A stretch of DNA of 64,000 nt from Arthrobacter agilis (GTDB lineage: Bacteria > Actinomycetota > Actinomycetes > Actinomycetales > Micrococcaceae), in contig NZ_JAUSXO010000001.1 of assembly GCF_030816075.1 (NCBI RefSeq), forward strand, positions 3,410,001 through 3,474,000, written 5' to 3'. Of the stretch, positions 30,703-39,508 are shown one piece after another (position 1 is the first letter of the stretch; every line of letters starts with the position of its first letter). A program made the position numbers and the translations under genes. The notes below the pieces were generated by a model that did not search any database, had not been told where the DNA came from, and saw only the letters and a program-made list of their open reading frames with translations.

Positions 30703-32727
30703 ATGACCACTCCCTTCTCATCGCTCGACGATTTCGTCGCCCTGCCACGCCTCAGCGGCCTCGTCCTCAACCGGGAGGGCACGCGCCTCGTGACCTCCGT
30801 GGCGACCCTGGACCCCCGGAAGACCGCCTACCGGACGGCCCTGTGGGAGGTGGACCCCACCGGTGAGCAGCCCGCCCGGCGCCTGACCCGCAGCGCGGCC
30901 GGTGAATCCGGTGCCGCGTTCCTGCCGAACGGAGACCTGCTCTTCACGTCCACGCGCCCCGACCCGGACGAGTCCGAGGGTGAGAAGCGCTCCGCCCTGT
31001 GGCGCCTGCCGGCGGCCGGCGGGGAGGCATCGCTGCTCCTCACGCGCGAGGGCGGCGTGGGCGGCGTCGCGACGGCGGAAGCGGCCGACGTCGTCGTCGT
31101 GACCGGTGACTCCCTCGCCGGCTCCGCGAACGAGGAGGACGACGCCGAGCGGCGCAAGGCACGCAAGGAGTCCGGTGTCGCCGCCATCCTGCACACCGGG
31201 TACCCCGTCCGCTACTGGGATGCCGACCTCGGCCCCGGCGAGCCGCGCTACTTCGCGCTGAAGGACGCCGCCGCCGACGGCGACCACCCGCTCGAGGACC
31301 TCGTCCCCTCGGCGCGCGGAGGCCTGCGGGACGCACACCCGGTCCTGGACCCCGAGGGGTCGGCGCTCTTCACGGCCTTCACCGTCCCGGAGGAGAGAGG
31401 TTCCCAGCGCACGGTCCTGGTGCGCGTGGACCTGGCCACCAGGGAACTCGCCGTCCTGCTCGACGACCGGGAGAACGACTACTCGCCGGGGCCCGTCAGC
31501 CCCGACGGACGCTTCCTCGCCGTCGTCCGGAACCGCCGCACCAGCGCGGATCTCGCACCGCGCACCAGCCTGCTGCTGCTCCCGCTCGACGGCGGTGCCC
31601 CCGTACCCCTGGCCGAGGACTGGGACCGGTGGCCCGCACCCGCGGCCTGGCTGCCGGACGGCTCCGGCCTCGTGGTCACCGCCGACGACGACGGCGGCGC
31701 CCCCGTCTTCGTGATCGACACCGCGACAGGATCGGTGCGCCGCGTGACACAGGACGCCGCCGCGTACTCGGACGTGAGCGTCTCCCCGGACGGGGCGACG
31801 GCCTATGCCGTGCGCAGCTCCTACCTGTTCCCCGCCGAGGTGGTCCGCATCGACCTGGCCTCGGGCACCACCGTGCGCCTCCCGAACCCCGCGGAACGCC
31901 CTGAGGTCCCGGGAACGCTCGAGCGCGTGGAGTCCGTGGGCGAGGACGGGCAGCCCGTGCGGTCCTGGCTCGTCCTGCCCGAGGGCGCCTCCGCCGCATC
32001 CCCCGTCCCGGCGCTGCTGTGGATCCACGGCGGGCCCATCGGCTCCTGGAACGCCTGGACGTGGCGCTGGTCGCCCTGGCTCCTGGCTGCCCGCGGCTAC
32101 GCCGTCCTGCTGCCCGACCCCGCGCTGTCCACCGGTTACGGCCAGCACATGGTGGACCGCGGATGGGGTGCCTGGGGCCAGGCGCCCTACACCGACCTGA
32201 TGGCGGCGACCGACACCCTCGTGGCGCGCGAGGACATCGACGGGGCGCGCGTGGCGGCCATGGGCGGCAGCTTCGGCGGGTACATGGCGAATTGGATCGC
32301 CGGCCACACCGACCGCTTCGCGGCGATCGTCACCCACGCGAGCCTCTGGGCGCTGGACCAGTTCGCCCCCACCACCGACGCGGCCTACTACTGGCAGCGG
32401 GAGATGACGCCCGAGGCGATGCGCGAGAACTCCCCGCACCTGCACGTGGGCGAGATCCGCACACCGATGCTCGTCATCCACGGCGACAAGGACTACCGCG
32501 TCCCCATCGGCGAGGGGCTGCGGCTGTGGTACGAACTCCTGTCGGCCTCGAAGCTGCCGGCGGACGACGACGGCAGCACCCCGCACCGGTTCCTCTACTT
32601 CCCCGACGAGAACCACTGGATCCTCAAGCCCCAGCACGCACGGATCTGGTACGGCGTGGTCGAGGCCTTCCTGGCGTCGAACGTCCTCGGGGAGGAACGC
32701 GAGCTGCCTCCCGAACTGGGCCTCTAG
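30703..32727 (+). CDS. S9 family prolyl oligopeptidase-like peptidase
   Basis: Serine peptidase (674 aa), probably cytosolic, cutting short peptides as in acylaminoacyl-peptidase or dipeptidyl-peptidase relatives. The N-terminal two thirds form a beta-propeller. The alpha/beta hydrolase domain begins near residue 430 (ALLWIHGGPIGSWNAW). The nucleophile is Ser523 in GGSFGGYM, the acid in IHGDKDYRVP, and the histidine in DENHWI. No signal peptide. It is monocistronic, between the clpC terminator and a GNAT gene. A weaker inverted repeat (CGGGCACCC/GGGTGCCCG) lies at 30600-30635 in its upstream region. Confidence 0.92.
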   Translation: MTTPFSSLDDFVALPRLSGLVLNREGTRLVTSVATLDPRKTAYRTALWEVDPTGEQPARRLTRSAAGESGAAFLPNGDLLFTSTRPDPDESEGEKRSALWRLPAAGGEASLLLTREGGVGGVATAEAADVVVVTGDSLAGSANEEDDAERRKARKESGVAAILHTGYPVRYWDADLGPGEPRYFALKDAAADGDHPLEDLVPSARGGLRDAHPVLDPEGSALFTAFTVPEERGSQRTVLVRVDLATRELAVLLDDRENDYSPGPVSPDGRFLAVVRNRRTSADLAPRTSLLLLPLDGGAPVPLAEDWDRWPAPAAWLPDGSGLVVTADDDGGAPVFVIDTATGSVRRVTQDAAAYSDVSVSPDGATAYAVRSSYLFPAEVVRIDLASGTTVRLPNPAERPEVPGTLERVESVGEDGQPVRSWLVLPEGASAASPVPALLWIHGGPIGSWNAWTWRWSPWLLAARGYAVLLPDPALSTGYGQHMVDRGWGAWGQAPYTDLMAATDTLVAREDIDGARVAAMGGSFGGYMANWIAGHTDRFAAIVTHASLWALDQFAPTTDAAYYWQREMTPEAMRENSPHLHVGEIRTPMLVIHGDKDYRVPIGEGLRLWYELLSASKLPADDDGSTPHRFLYFPDENHWILKPQHARIWYGVVEAFLASNVLGEERELPPELGL

Positions 32728-32762
32728 CGCCCCCGGACCGTGTGGGGCGGGGTCGCGCTCAG

Positions 32763-32768
32763 TAGAGT
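32763..32768 (+). promoter_or_regulatory. Probable -10 element for the leaderless GNAT gene
   Basis: TAGAGT ends 6 bases before GTG 32775. There is no Shine-Dalgarno sequence, so the mRNA should start at the GTG. Confidence 0.5.
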
Positions 32769-32774
32769 GGGACG

Positions 32775-33320
32775 GTGACCCCGCCCTTCACCCTCCGCCG
32801 TGCCCGCACCTCGGACGTCCCCGCCATCAAGGCGCTCGTCGAGCCCCTCGCCCAGGAGCGCATCCTGATGGCCAAGGAGACCGTGGCCTACTACGAGGGC
32901 CTGCCGGAGTTCCGCATCGCGGAGTCGGCCAGCGGCGAGATCCTCGGCTGCGGGGCGCTGCACATCATGTGGGAGGACCTGGCGGAGGTGCGCACCCTCG
33001 CGACCTCTCCTGCGGCCCGGGGGCGCGGCGTCGGCCACGCCCTCGTCGAGGAGCTGCTCGAGGAGGCCCGCGGGTTCGGGGTCGGCCGCGTGTTCTGCCT
33101 GACCTTCGAGGTGGACTTCTTCCGCCGCCACGGCTTCGAGGTCATGGCGGACCAGTCCGCCATCGATCCCCGGGTCTACTCCGAGCTCCTGCGCTCCCAC
33201 GACGAGGGCGTCGCGGAGTTCCTCGACCTGGCGCGGGTGAAGCCCAACACCCTGGGCAATACGCGGATGATCAGGGAACTCCCAGCCCAGCGGCTGGCTT
33301 CTCCCGATGCCGGGGGATAA
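32775..33320 (+). CDS. argA: Amino-acid N-acetyltransferase, short NAGS type
   Basis: GNAT-fold enzyme (181 aa) matching the short N-acetylglutamate synthase of actinobacteria that starts arginine synthesis. It begins with the family's TLRRARTSDVPAIKALVEP, then has the acetyl-CoA binding loop ATSPAARGRGVGHALVEE around residue 77 and FEVDFFRRHGFEV near 115. No amino-acid kinase domain is fused. The assignment to NAGS rests on this N-terminal and C-terminal pattern and not on context: no other arg gene is near. It probably has a leaderless mRNA. Confidence 0.78.
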   Translation: MTPPFTLRRARTSDVPAIKALVEPLAQERILMAKETVAYYEGLPEFRIAESASGEILGCGALHIMWEDLAEVRTLATSPAARGRGVGHALVEELLEEARGFGVGRVFCLTFEVDFFRRHGFEVMADQSAIDPRVYSELLRSHDEGVAEFLDLARVKPNTLGNTRMIRELPAQRLASPDAGG

Positions 33321-33405
33321 GGTAAGACTGCTTAGCATCCCTCCAGGGGATGAGGGCAGGCCACCGGAACCGGTGGCCGTACACCGAGCTGAAGGAGGTC
33401 CGATC

Positions 33406-33582
33406 ATGGGACTGGATGACAAGATCGGGAACAAGAGCGAAGGCCTGGGCGGCAAGATCAAGGAAGGTCTCGGCAAGGCCAGCGGCGACGAGAACCTCGA
33501 GGCCGAGGGTCACAAGGACCAGGCGAGCTCGAGCCTGAAGGACGCCGGCGAGAACATCAAGGATGCTTTCAAGGGTCACTGA
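33406..33582 (+). CDS. CsbD family stress protein
   Basis: A 58-aa hydrophilic protein of the CsbD family, known from sigma-B and other stress regulons; it is thought to be disordered and its action is unknown. Typical features are MGLDDKIGNKSEGLGGKIKEG and the LEAEGHKDQASSSLKDAGENIKDAF pattern shortened here. ATG 33406 has AAGGAGG 8 bases before. A perfect inverted repeat CCACCGG-AA-CCGGTGG at 33361 stands upstream and may be regulatory. A strong terminator follows, so the gene stands alone. Confidence 0.88.
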   Translation: MGLDDKIGNKSEGLGGKIKEGLGKASGDENLEAEGHKDQASSSLKDAGENIKDAFKGH

Positions 33583-33615
33583 TCCACTCCGGCCGCTGAT
33601 CGAGCGGCCAGGCCA

Positions 33616-33652
33616 CCCGAGGGAGGCGCCCCAGCCGGGGCCCTCCCTCGGG
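33616..33652 (+). terminator. Terminator of the CsbD gene
   Basis: Stem CCCGAGGGAGG with complement, extended by GCCCC/GGGGC around an AGCC loop with one bulged C. It is followed by CGTTTAAG. Confidence 0.8.
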
Positions 33653-33813
33653 CGTTTAAGGCGCAGGAAGGGGTGCGGCCCGGGCCCGGGCGGGCTATAG
33701 GCAGGCGCAGGAACGGACGGTAGTGTCTCCAGTGGCCGACGTGGTCCATGGAAGGCGGGCTGCGGGCTGTCAAACCGTCCGTTCGCAGTCTTCGCAGTCA
33801 AGGAGCAGCCGTC

Positions 33814-34815
33814 GTGAAGAAGCTCATCAATGACCCCAAAGCCGTGGTCGACGAGTCGGTCGAAGGATTCGGCATCGCGCATGCCGACCTGGTGACCGTC
33901 CATCCGGACCCCCTCTTCATCACCCGCAAGGACGCCCCTGTCCGGGGCAAGGTAGGCCTGGTCTCCGGAGGCGGAAGCGGTCACGAACCGCTCCACGCGG
34001 GCTTCGTGGGCCGCGGGATGCTCGACGCCGCCGTCCCCGGCGCGATGTTCACCTCTCCCACCCCGGACCAGATCATCCCCGCCACCACCGCCGTCGACGG
34101 CGGGGCGGGTGTCCTGCACATCGTGAAGAACTACACGGGCGACGTCCTCAACTTCGAGACGGCGGCGGAGATGGCGGAGGCCGAGGGCGTCACCGTGCGC
34201 TCCGTCCTCGTGAACGACGACGTCGCCGTCGAGGACTCCCTGTACACGGCGGGCCGGCGAGGCGTGGGCGGGACCGTGTTCGTGGAACGGATCGCGGGTG
34301 CGGCCGCCGAGCGCGGCGACGACCTCGACGGCGTCACCGCCGTGGCCCAGCGCGTCATCGACGGCGTCCGCTCCATGGGCGTCGCCCTCGCGGCCTGCAC
34401 CGTCCCGCACGCCGGGGTGCCGAGCTTCGAGCTCTCGGACGACGAGATCGAGATCGGCATCGGCATCCACGGGGAGCCCGGCCGGCACCGGATCGCCATG
34501 GAGAGCGCCGACGGCATCACGCAGCGGCTCCTCGACCCCATCGTCGCCGACCTCCGACTCACCTCCGGCGACCGGACCCTCGTGATGGTCAACGGGATGG
34601 GCGGGACCCCCGCCAGCGAGCTGTACATCGTGTACCGGAAGGTCGCGGAGCTCCTCGAGGGCCTCGGCGTGAGCATCGAGCGGTCCCTCGTCGGCAACTA
34701 CATCACCGCGCTCGAGATGCAGGGGGCGTCGCTGACGATCCTGCGGGTCGACGACGAGATGCTCGAGCTGTGGGACGCACCCGTGCACACGGCCGCGCTG
34801 CGCTGGGGGGCATGA
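33814..34815 (+). CDS. dhaK: Dihydroxyacetone kinase subunit DhaK
   Basis: Substrate-binding subunit of the PTS-dependent dihydroxyacetone kinase; it binds dihydroxyacetone covalently as a hemiaminal. The 333-aa protein has [13 protein letters not shown] near residue 50 and the substrate-linking histidine in [15 protein letters not shown] take GTG 33814 with AAGGAG 8 bases before; an ATG 66 bases upstream would extend into poorly conserved sequence. dhaL follows with a 4-base overlap. A TAGTGT -10 element at 33721 is possible. No DhaR or DhaQ regulator is present. Confidence 0.94.
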   Translation: MKKLINDPKAVVDESVEGFGIAHADLVTVHPDPLFITRKDAPVRGKVGLVSGGGSGHEPLHAGFVGRGMLDAAVPGAMFTSPTPDQIIPATTAVDGGAGVLHIVKNYTGDVLNFETAAEMAEAEGVTVRSVLVNDDVAVEDSLYTAGRRGVGGTVFVERIAGAAAERGDDLDGVTAVAQRVIDGVRSMGVALAACTVPHAGVPSFELSDDEIEIGIGIHGEPGRHRIAMESADGITQRLLDPIVADLRLTSGDRTLVMVNGMGGTPASELYIVYRKVAELLEGLGVSIERSLVGNYITALEMQGASLTILRVDDEMLELWDAPVHTAALRWGA

Positions 34816-35468
34816 GCATGGCCGAAGCCCTCGACACCGGCTGGGCCGTGCGGTGGATGCACGAGACCGCGCGCGTCGTCGCGGAGAACCGCGCCCTCCT
34901 GATCGATCTCGACAGGGTCATCGGGGACGCGGACCACGGGGAGAACCTGGACCGCGGCTTCAGCGCCGTCGTCGCCAAGCTCGACGCCGGTGACGCGCCG
35001 GCGACCCCCGCCGCGGTCCTCAAACAGGCCGCCATGACGCTCATGTCCACCGTCGGGGGTGCTGCGGGGCCGCTGTACGGGACGGCCTTCCTGCGCGCCG
35101 CGACGTCGCTCGGCGATGCCGGGGAGATCGACGCCGGGGCCGCCGCGGGGATGATCCGGGCGGCACGCGACGGGATCGTCGCGCGCGGCAAGGCCGAGGT
35201 GGGGGACAAGACCATGGTCGACGCCTGGACGCCGGCCACCGAGTCCGCCGAGACCGCCGCCCAGGCCGGTGCCACCCCGCCGGAGGTGCTGGCGGCCGCA
35301 GCGAACGCCGCCCACGCGGGCGCCGTGGCCACCGAACCCCTGATCGCCCGCAAGGGCAGGGCGAGCTACCTCGGTGAACGCAGCGCCGGCCACCAGGACC
35401 CGGGTGCCGTGTCCACGGCCCTGATCCTGACGGCGGCCGCGGCCGCGGCCGGGGGAGAGGTCGCGTGA
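34812..35468 (+). CDS. dhaL: Dihydroxyacetone kinase subunit DhaL
   Basis: ADP-binding subunit (218 aa) that passes phosphate from DhaM to dihydroxyacetone held by DhaK. The magnesium-binding aspartates are in [12 protein letters not shown], and [12 protein letters not shown] and the C-terminal [10 protein letters not shown] complete the family pattern. In the PTS-dependent form ADP is not exchanged but acts as a phosphate carrier. ATG 34812 overlaps dhaK as ATGA, and the stop overlaps dhaM as GTGA. Confidence 0.94.
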   Translation: MSMAEALDTGWAVRWMHETARVVAENRALLIDLDRVIGDADHGENLDRGFSAVVAKLDAGDAPATPAAVLKQAAMTLMSTVGGAAGPLYGTAFLRAATSLGDAGEIDAGAAAGMIRAARDGIVARGKAEVGDKTMVDAWTPATESAETAAQAGATPPEVLAAAANAAHAGAVATEPLIARKGRASYLGERSAGHQDPGAVSTALILTAAAAAAGGEVA

Positions 35469-36217
35469 GCATCAGCCTGGTCGTCGTCTCCCACAGCGAG
35501 AAGATCGCCGAGGGCGTCGTCGAGCTGGCCGCGCAGATGGCGCCCGACGTCCTCCTCGTCGCGGCCGGGGGAGCGGAGGACGGCACGGGCCCCGCCCGCA
35601 TCGGGACGAGTTTCGACCGCGTGCAGGCGGCCATCGGGCGTGCGTCCGGCGGTGACGGCGTGGTGGTCCTGACCGATCTCGGTTCCGCGGTCATGACCGC
35701 GGAGATGGTACTCGAGTTCCTCGAGCCGGAGGCGCGGGAGTCCGTCCGGCTCGCCCGGGCGGCCCTGGTGGAGGGCGCCGTCGCAGCGGCCGTGCAGGCC
35801 CAGGGCGGCGGGACCCTCGACGAGGTGGTGCAGGCGGCGGAACGGGCCGTGGTGTCCATCCGCCCCGAGGAGCTCGAGCCCTTCGTCAGCCACGCCGCGG
35901 CAGCCCCCGGACAGGGGCCGGCGCCCGCTGCCGACGCCGACGGTGGCACCGGAGGGCCGACGGCCAGCGGTTCATGGACGCTGCCCAACCAGATGGGCCT
36001 GCACGCCAGGCCCGCCGCCACGCTCGCCACGGGGCTCACGGAGCTCGATGCCGAGGTGACGGTGAACGGGGTGGACGGCAAGTCCGTGATGCTCCTGATG
36101 AGCCTCGGGCTCGGCCAGGGGAAGACCGTGACCGTCGAGGCGACGGGCCCGGACGCCCGGGCGGCGGTCGACTTCGTCGGGCAGGCGGTCGAGTCGGGCT
36201 TCGGCGAACCGTCCTGA
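35465..36217 (+). CDS. dhaM: DhaM: PTS phosphocarrier fused to HPr
   Basis: Multiphosphoryl donor (250 aa) of the Dha kinase. The N-terminal EIIA-mannose-like domain (residues 1-135) carries the phosphorylated His10 in VVSHSEKIAEG. A Gly/Pro/Ala-rich linker (about 145-168) joins a C-terminal HPr domain, with His180 in NQMGLHARPAAT. Unlike the E. coli protein there is no enzyme I domain, so phosphate should come from a separate EI, not encoded in this window. GTG 35465 overlaps dhaL. It ends the operon; a terminator follows. Confidence 0.93.
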   Translation: MSISLVVVSHSEKIAEGVVELAAQMAPDVLLVAAGGAEDGTGPARIGTSFDRVQAAIGRASGGDGVVVLTDLGSAVMTAEMVLEFLEPEARESVRLARAALVEGAVAAAVQAQGGGTLDEVVQAAERAVVSIRPEELEPFVSHAAAAPGQGPAPAADADGGTGGPTASGSWTLPNQMGLHARPAATLATGLTELDAEVTVNGVDGKSVMLLMSLGLGQGKTVTVEATGPDARAAVDFVGQAVESGFGEPS

Positions 36218-36222
36218 CCCCG

Positions 36223-36251
36223 CGGGAGGCCGGCCGCACGGCGGCCTCCCG
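36223..36251 (+). terminator. Terminator of the dhaKLM operon
   Basis: Perfect 10-bp stem CGGGAGGCCG and complement with a 9-base loop, starting 6 bases after the dhaM stop. Confidence 0.65.
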
Positions 36252-36329
36252 GATCCGCGGGACGCCCCGGTTCACGCCGTCCGCGTCCATGGCGAAGTTC
36301 CCGGAAGGCAGGCCCCTCGGGGCCGGCTC

Positions 36330-37361
36330 CTAGGCCGGCAGGCGGATCCCGCCGTCGGTCTCCTCCGCGAGGCCGTCGGCCATGAGCCCGGCGAGTGCGC
36401 GCTCGAGCTGCTCGAGGGGCGCGCGCAGGCCGTGCAGGGCGCTGAGCGTCCCCGGTGCCCCGCCCGCGACCTCCACGGCGCCCGTCCCCAGGGCGAGGTC
36501 CACCGGTGCCTCCAGGAGCACGGACCGCGGGACCGGGGCGTGGGCGTCCCGCAGCACGGCGACGATGGCGCCACGCACCTGCCGGTCCGTCCCCGCCCAC
36601 GCCTGGCCCTTCGGCACGTAGTCGGGCGCCGGCCGCCCCGCCGCCACCCAGGCGCACGCGTCCAGCACCGGGCATGCGTCGCACAGGGGGCTCCTGGCCG
36701 TGCAGACGACGGCCCCCAGTTCCATGACGGCGGCGTTCCAGCGCACCGACAGCGCATCGTCCTCGGGCAGCAGGTCCACGGCCCGCCTCGTCTCCGCTGC
36801 GGTGAGCGCCGGCGCGGGGAGCGCGGTGCCGCCGAAGAGCCGCGCGTGGACCCGCCGGATGTTGGTGTCGACCACTGTCTCGCGCCGGCCGAAGGCGAAG
36901 GCGGCCACGGCCGCGGCGGTGTAGGTGCCCACGCCGGGCAGCGCCAGCAGCTCCTCGTAGGTCCGCGGGACCTCGCCGTCGTGCCGCGCCACCATGGCCG
37001 ACGCCGCGGCGTGCAGGCGGAGCGCGCGGCGGGGATACCCGAGGCGGCCCCAGTGACGGACGGCGGCACCGGCGGGTTCGGCGGCGAGGTGGGCCGGGGA
37101 CGGCCAGCGTTCCAGCCACTCACGCCAGACCGGGAGCACCCGGACCACCGGGGTCTGCTGCAGCATGACCTCGCTGACGAGGATGCCCCACGGGGAGCAT
37201 CCCGGTTCCCGCCAGGGCAGGTCCCGTGCGGCGTCCGCGAACCAGTCGGTGATCCGCGCGTGGAGATCACGCACGGGGAGTTCGCGCCGACCCCGGGGTG
37301 CAGGGCGCGCGGGATCGGCGGATGCTCCGCTGCCGGGGGTTCGGGGATGTTCCTGGGTCAT
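36330..37361 (-). CDS. mutY: A/G-specific adenine glycosylase
   Basis: Removes adenine mispaired with 8-oxoguanine. The 343-aa protein has the helix-hairpin-helix LPGVGTYTAA with the catalytic aspartate in VVDTNIRR, the conserved glutamate in SEVMLQQTPV, and a 4Fe-4S cluster motif C-x6-C-x2-C-x5-C in CTARSPLCDACPVLDAC. The C-terminal part is shorter than in E. coli MutY and only partly resembles the NUDIX-like 8-oxoG recognition domain. I start at ATG 37361, ten bases after a TAGAGT -10 element, so the leader is short. It is divergent from the gene at 37431. Confidence 0.93.
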   Translation of the reverse strand: MTQEHPRTPGSGASADPARPAPRGRRELPVRDLHARITDWFADAARDLPWREPGCSPWGILVSEVMLQQTPVVRVLPVWREWLERWPSPAHLAAEPAGAAVRHWGRLGYPRRALRLHAAASAMVARHDGEVPRTYEELLALPGVGTYTAAAVAAFAFGRRETVVDTNIRRVHARLFGGTALPAPALTAAETRRAVDLLPEDDALSVRWNAAVMELGAVVCTARSPLCDACPVLDACAWVAAGRPAPDYVPKGQAWAGTDRQVRGAIVAVLRDAHAPVPRSVLLEAPVDLALGTGAVEVAGGAPGTLSALHGLRAPLEQLERALAGLMADGLAEETDGGIRLPA

Positions 37362-37418
37362 TGTCGTGAATACTCTATCCACCGGCGTGGTGCCCGGAGG
37401 AATGCGGGAGGCGCTCCC

Positions 37419-37424
37419 TAGCCT
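37419..37424 (+). promoter_or_regulatory. Probable -10 element for the leaderless gene at 37431
   Basis: TAGCCT ends 6 bases before the ATG. Only TGATGG lies between, so translation most likely begins at the 5' end of the mRNA. Confidence 0.5.
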
Positions 37425-37430
37425 TGATGG

Positions 37431-38168
37431 ATGGAATCAACGGGCGGGCACGACGACCATGGCGGAAGCGGCCGCACCGGCAGCAGGCGGCGGCCGAGTC
37501 CCGCCGTCTATCGCCGGCGCCGCCTCGCCGTGACCATCCTGGCGCTCCTCGTGCTGGTGGCCCTCGTCATCGGTGGCGTGGTCCTCGCAGGAGCCCTCGG
37601 ACGGGGCGCGGATGCGAACGCCGGCGGCTCGCCCACGCCCGACGCCACCGTGGCACCCGCGACGGAGGATCCCGCGGCGCCGACGGCCACCGCTTCACCC
37701 GGTCCAACGGCGACCGCCTCGCCCGGCCCGGCGGCGACCCCGTCAGCCGGCGCCACGGCGCAGCCATCGGCGACGCCCACGGACGCGTGCGACCCGGACG
37801 ACGTGGTGGTCGAGGCGGAGACCGACCGGCAGGAGTACGGGCCGGACGACACGGTGATCCTCTCCCTCGTGGTCCGCAACACCGGTGACACGGCCTGCAC
37901 CGCGAACGTCGGTACATCCCAGATGGAGTTCCTCGTGACCAGCGGCGACGAGCGCGTGTTCTCCTCCATCGACTGCCAGGAGTCCTCGCAGGACCTCGAG
38001 CGCAGCATCGAGCCGGGCGCCGACCAGCGGGCCGAGTTCGAGTGGCCACGCACCCGCAGCATGCCGGGCTGCACGCCGGTGCAGGAGGAGCCCGGGGCGG
38101 GTCAGTACACGGTGACCACCAAGCTCGGGGTGCGGAGCAGCGACCCGGTGGGCTTCACGCTCCAGTAG
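37431..38168 (+). CDS. Membrane-anchored protein with Pro/Thr/Ala repeats and an Ig-like domain
   Basis: Protein of 245 aa, type II membrane anchor: an Arg-rich cytosolic start, one helix at residues 32-56, then a low-complexity linker of repeated TATASPGP-type units (about 65-115) and an extracytoplasmic domain (about 118-245) with four cysteines. The domain has the pattern of a BsuPI or Ig-like fold (TDRQEYGPDDTVILSLVVRNTGD). Such proteins are common in Micrococcaceae with no known role. It is divergent from mutY across 69 bases and convergent with disA. No close functional partner was seen. Confidence 0.78.
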   Translation: MESTGGHDDHGGSGRTGSRRRPSPAVYRRRRLAVTILALLVLVALVIGGVVLAGALGRGADANAGGSPTPDATVAPATEDPAAPTATASPGPTATASPGPAATPSAGATAQPSATPTDACDPDDVVVEAETDRQEYGPDDTVILSLVVRNTGDTACTANVGTSQMEFLVTSGDERVFSSIDCQESSQDLERSIEPGADQRAEFEWPRTRSMPGCTPVQEEPGAGQYTVTTKLGVRSSDPVGFTLQ

Positions 38169-38186
38169 GGCCCGCCGCGGGCGGCG

Positions 38187-39263
38187 TCACATGAAGCGGT
38201 CGAGCAGGCTCGTCTCCGCGATCCGGGACAGGCCCTCGCGGACCGTCCGGGCGCGCTGCTCGCCGATGCCGTCCACGGCCATGAGGTCCTCGATGTTCGC
38301 GGCCATGAGGTTCTGCAGGCCGTCGAAGTGTTCCACGAGCCGGTTCGCCACGGCCGGCGGCACGGCCTTGATGCCCGAGAGCAGGCGGAACCCCTTGGGC
38401 TGGATCACGGCCTCGAGCGAGTCCACCGACGGGTTGAAGCCCAGGACGCTGGCAATGGTCCCGAGATCGATGAGATCGGTGGAGCTGAATCCCTGCAGGG
38501 TCGCGACGCGCTCCTCGAGCGGCGCCGTGCTGCTGCCGAGGTCCATGTAGTCGCGCAGCACCATCTCGCTCCCGGGGCCGAGCCCCGTGGTGAGCTCCTC
38601 GACCTGCAGCGACAGCAGGCGGCCGTCCACGCCGAGTTCCAGGACGTACTGCGAGATCTCCTCGGAGATCCTGCGCACCATCTCCTGGCGCTGCAGCGTG
38701 ACGGCGACGTCACGGACGGTCACCATCGCCTCGATCTCCAGGGCGGACAGCGAGTTCGTGACCTGGTCCAGCCGGGCACGGTACCGCTCGAGCGTGGCCA
38801 GGGCCTGGTTGGCGCGGGCGAGTACCGGCTCGGAACCCTCGAGGACGTGGCGGAGACCGTCGATGTAGAGGGCGATGATCTGCATGGACTGGCTGACGCT
38901 GATCACCGGCAGGTTGGTCTGCTTGGCCACGCGCTCCGCGGTGCGGTGGCGCGTGCCCGACTCCTGCGTCTCGATGGTGTGGTCGGGTACGAGCTGGACG
39001 GCTGCGCGGAGGATCCGGCTCGCATCCTTGTCGCAGACGATGGCGCCGTCCATCTTCGCCAGTTCGCGCAGGCGGGTGGGCGAGAACTCGATGCCGATGT
39101 CGAAGCCGCCGGAACAGATCGAGTCCACGGTGCGGTCGAAGCCGAGCACGATCAGCGCGCCGGTGCGACCCCGCAGGATGCGCTCGAGCCCGTCGCGCAA
39201 CTGGGTGCCTGGGGCTACTCTGGCGAGGGTGGCTTTGAGCGAGTCCTCCGGACTACGAACCAT
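38187..39263 (-). CDS. disA: Diadenylate cyclase / DNA integrity scanning protein DisA
   Basis: Makes cyclic di-AMP from two ATP and senses branched DNA. The DAC domain (residues 1-150) has DGA at 72-74 and RHRTAER at 105-111, both needed for catalysis. The middle helical spine and the C-terminal helix-hairpin-helix domain (GIGEQRARTVREGLSR) bind DNA and inhibit the cyclase. The length of 358 aa is normal. ATG 39263 has AAAGGA upstream. It follows radA in the same direction, the usual order, with a 245-bp gap that may hold its own promoter. Confidence 0.96.
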   Translation of the reverse strand: MVRSPEDSLKATLARVAPGTQLRDGLERILRGRTGALIVLGFDRTVDSICSGGFDIGIEFSPTRLRELAKMDGAIVCDKDASRILRAAVQLVPDHTIETQESGTRHRTAERVAKQTNLPVISVSQSMQIIALYIDGLRHVLEGSEPVLARANQALATLERYRARLDQVTNSLSALEIEAMVTVRDVAVTLQRQEMVRRISEEISQYVLELGVDGRLLSLQVEELTTGLGPGSEMVLRDYMDLGSSTAPLEERVATLQGFSSTDLIDLGTIASVLGFNPSVDSLEAVIQPKGFRLLSGIKAVPPAVANRLVEHFDGLQNLMAANIEDLMAVDGIGEQRARTVREGLSRIAETSLLDRFM

Positions 39264-39370
39264 GGCCTATCCTTTCACCGCCCGCGCTGTCGATGGCCCG
39301 GCGCAGTCGGGCGCCGCCATCGAACCTCGGACGGCGGGAACCGGCTGCCGGATACCCCGCGCAGCCGAAC

Positions 39371-39376
39371 ATAATA
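39371..39376 (-). promoter_or_regulatory. Candidate -10 element upstream of disA
   Basis: TATTAT, within an AT-rich patch in an otherwise GC-rich 245-bp gap, 107 bases before the disA start. No matching -35 at ideal spacing was found. Confidence 0.35.
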
Positions 39377-39508
39377 CTACTGGCGCGCACGAATTCCTCT
39401 GCAACGGCCGCCGTCGCAGATCGGTAACGCTCACCCGGGCGGGCCCGTCGCGCCCTCACGGACCGGCGGCGACTCCGTCCCTGCTCCCGGAGCCTTGCGG
39501 CGGAGACC

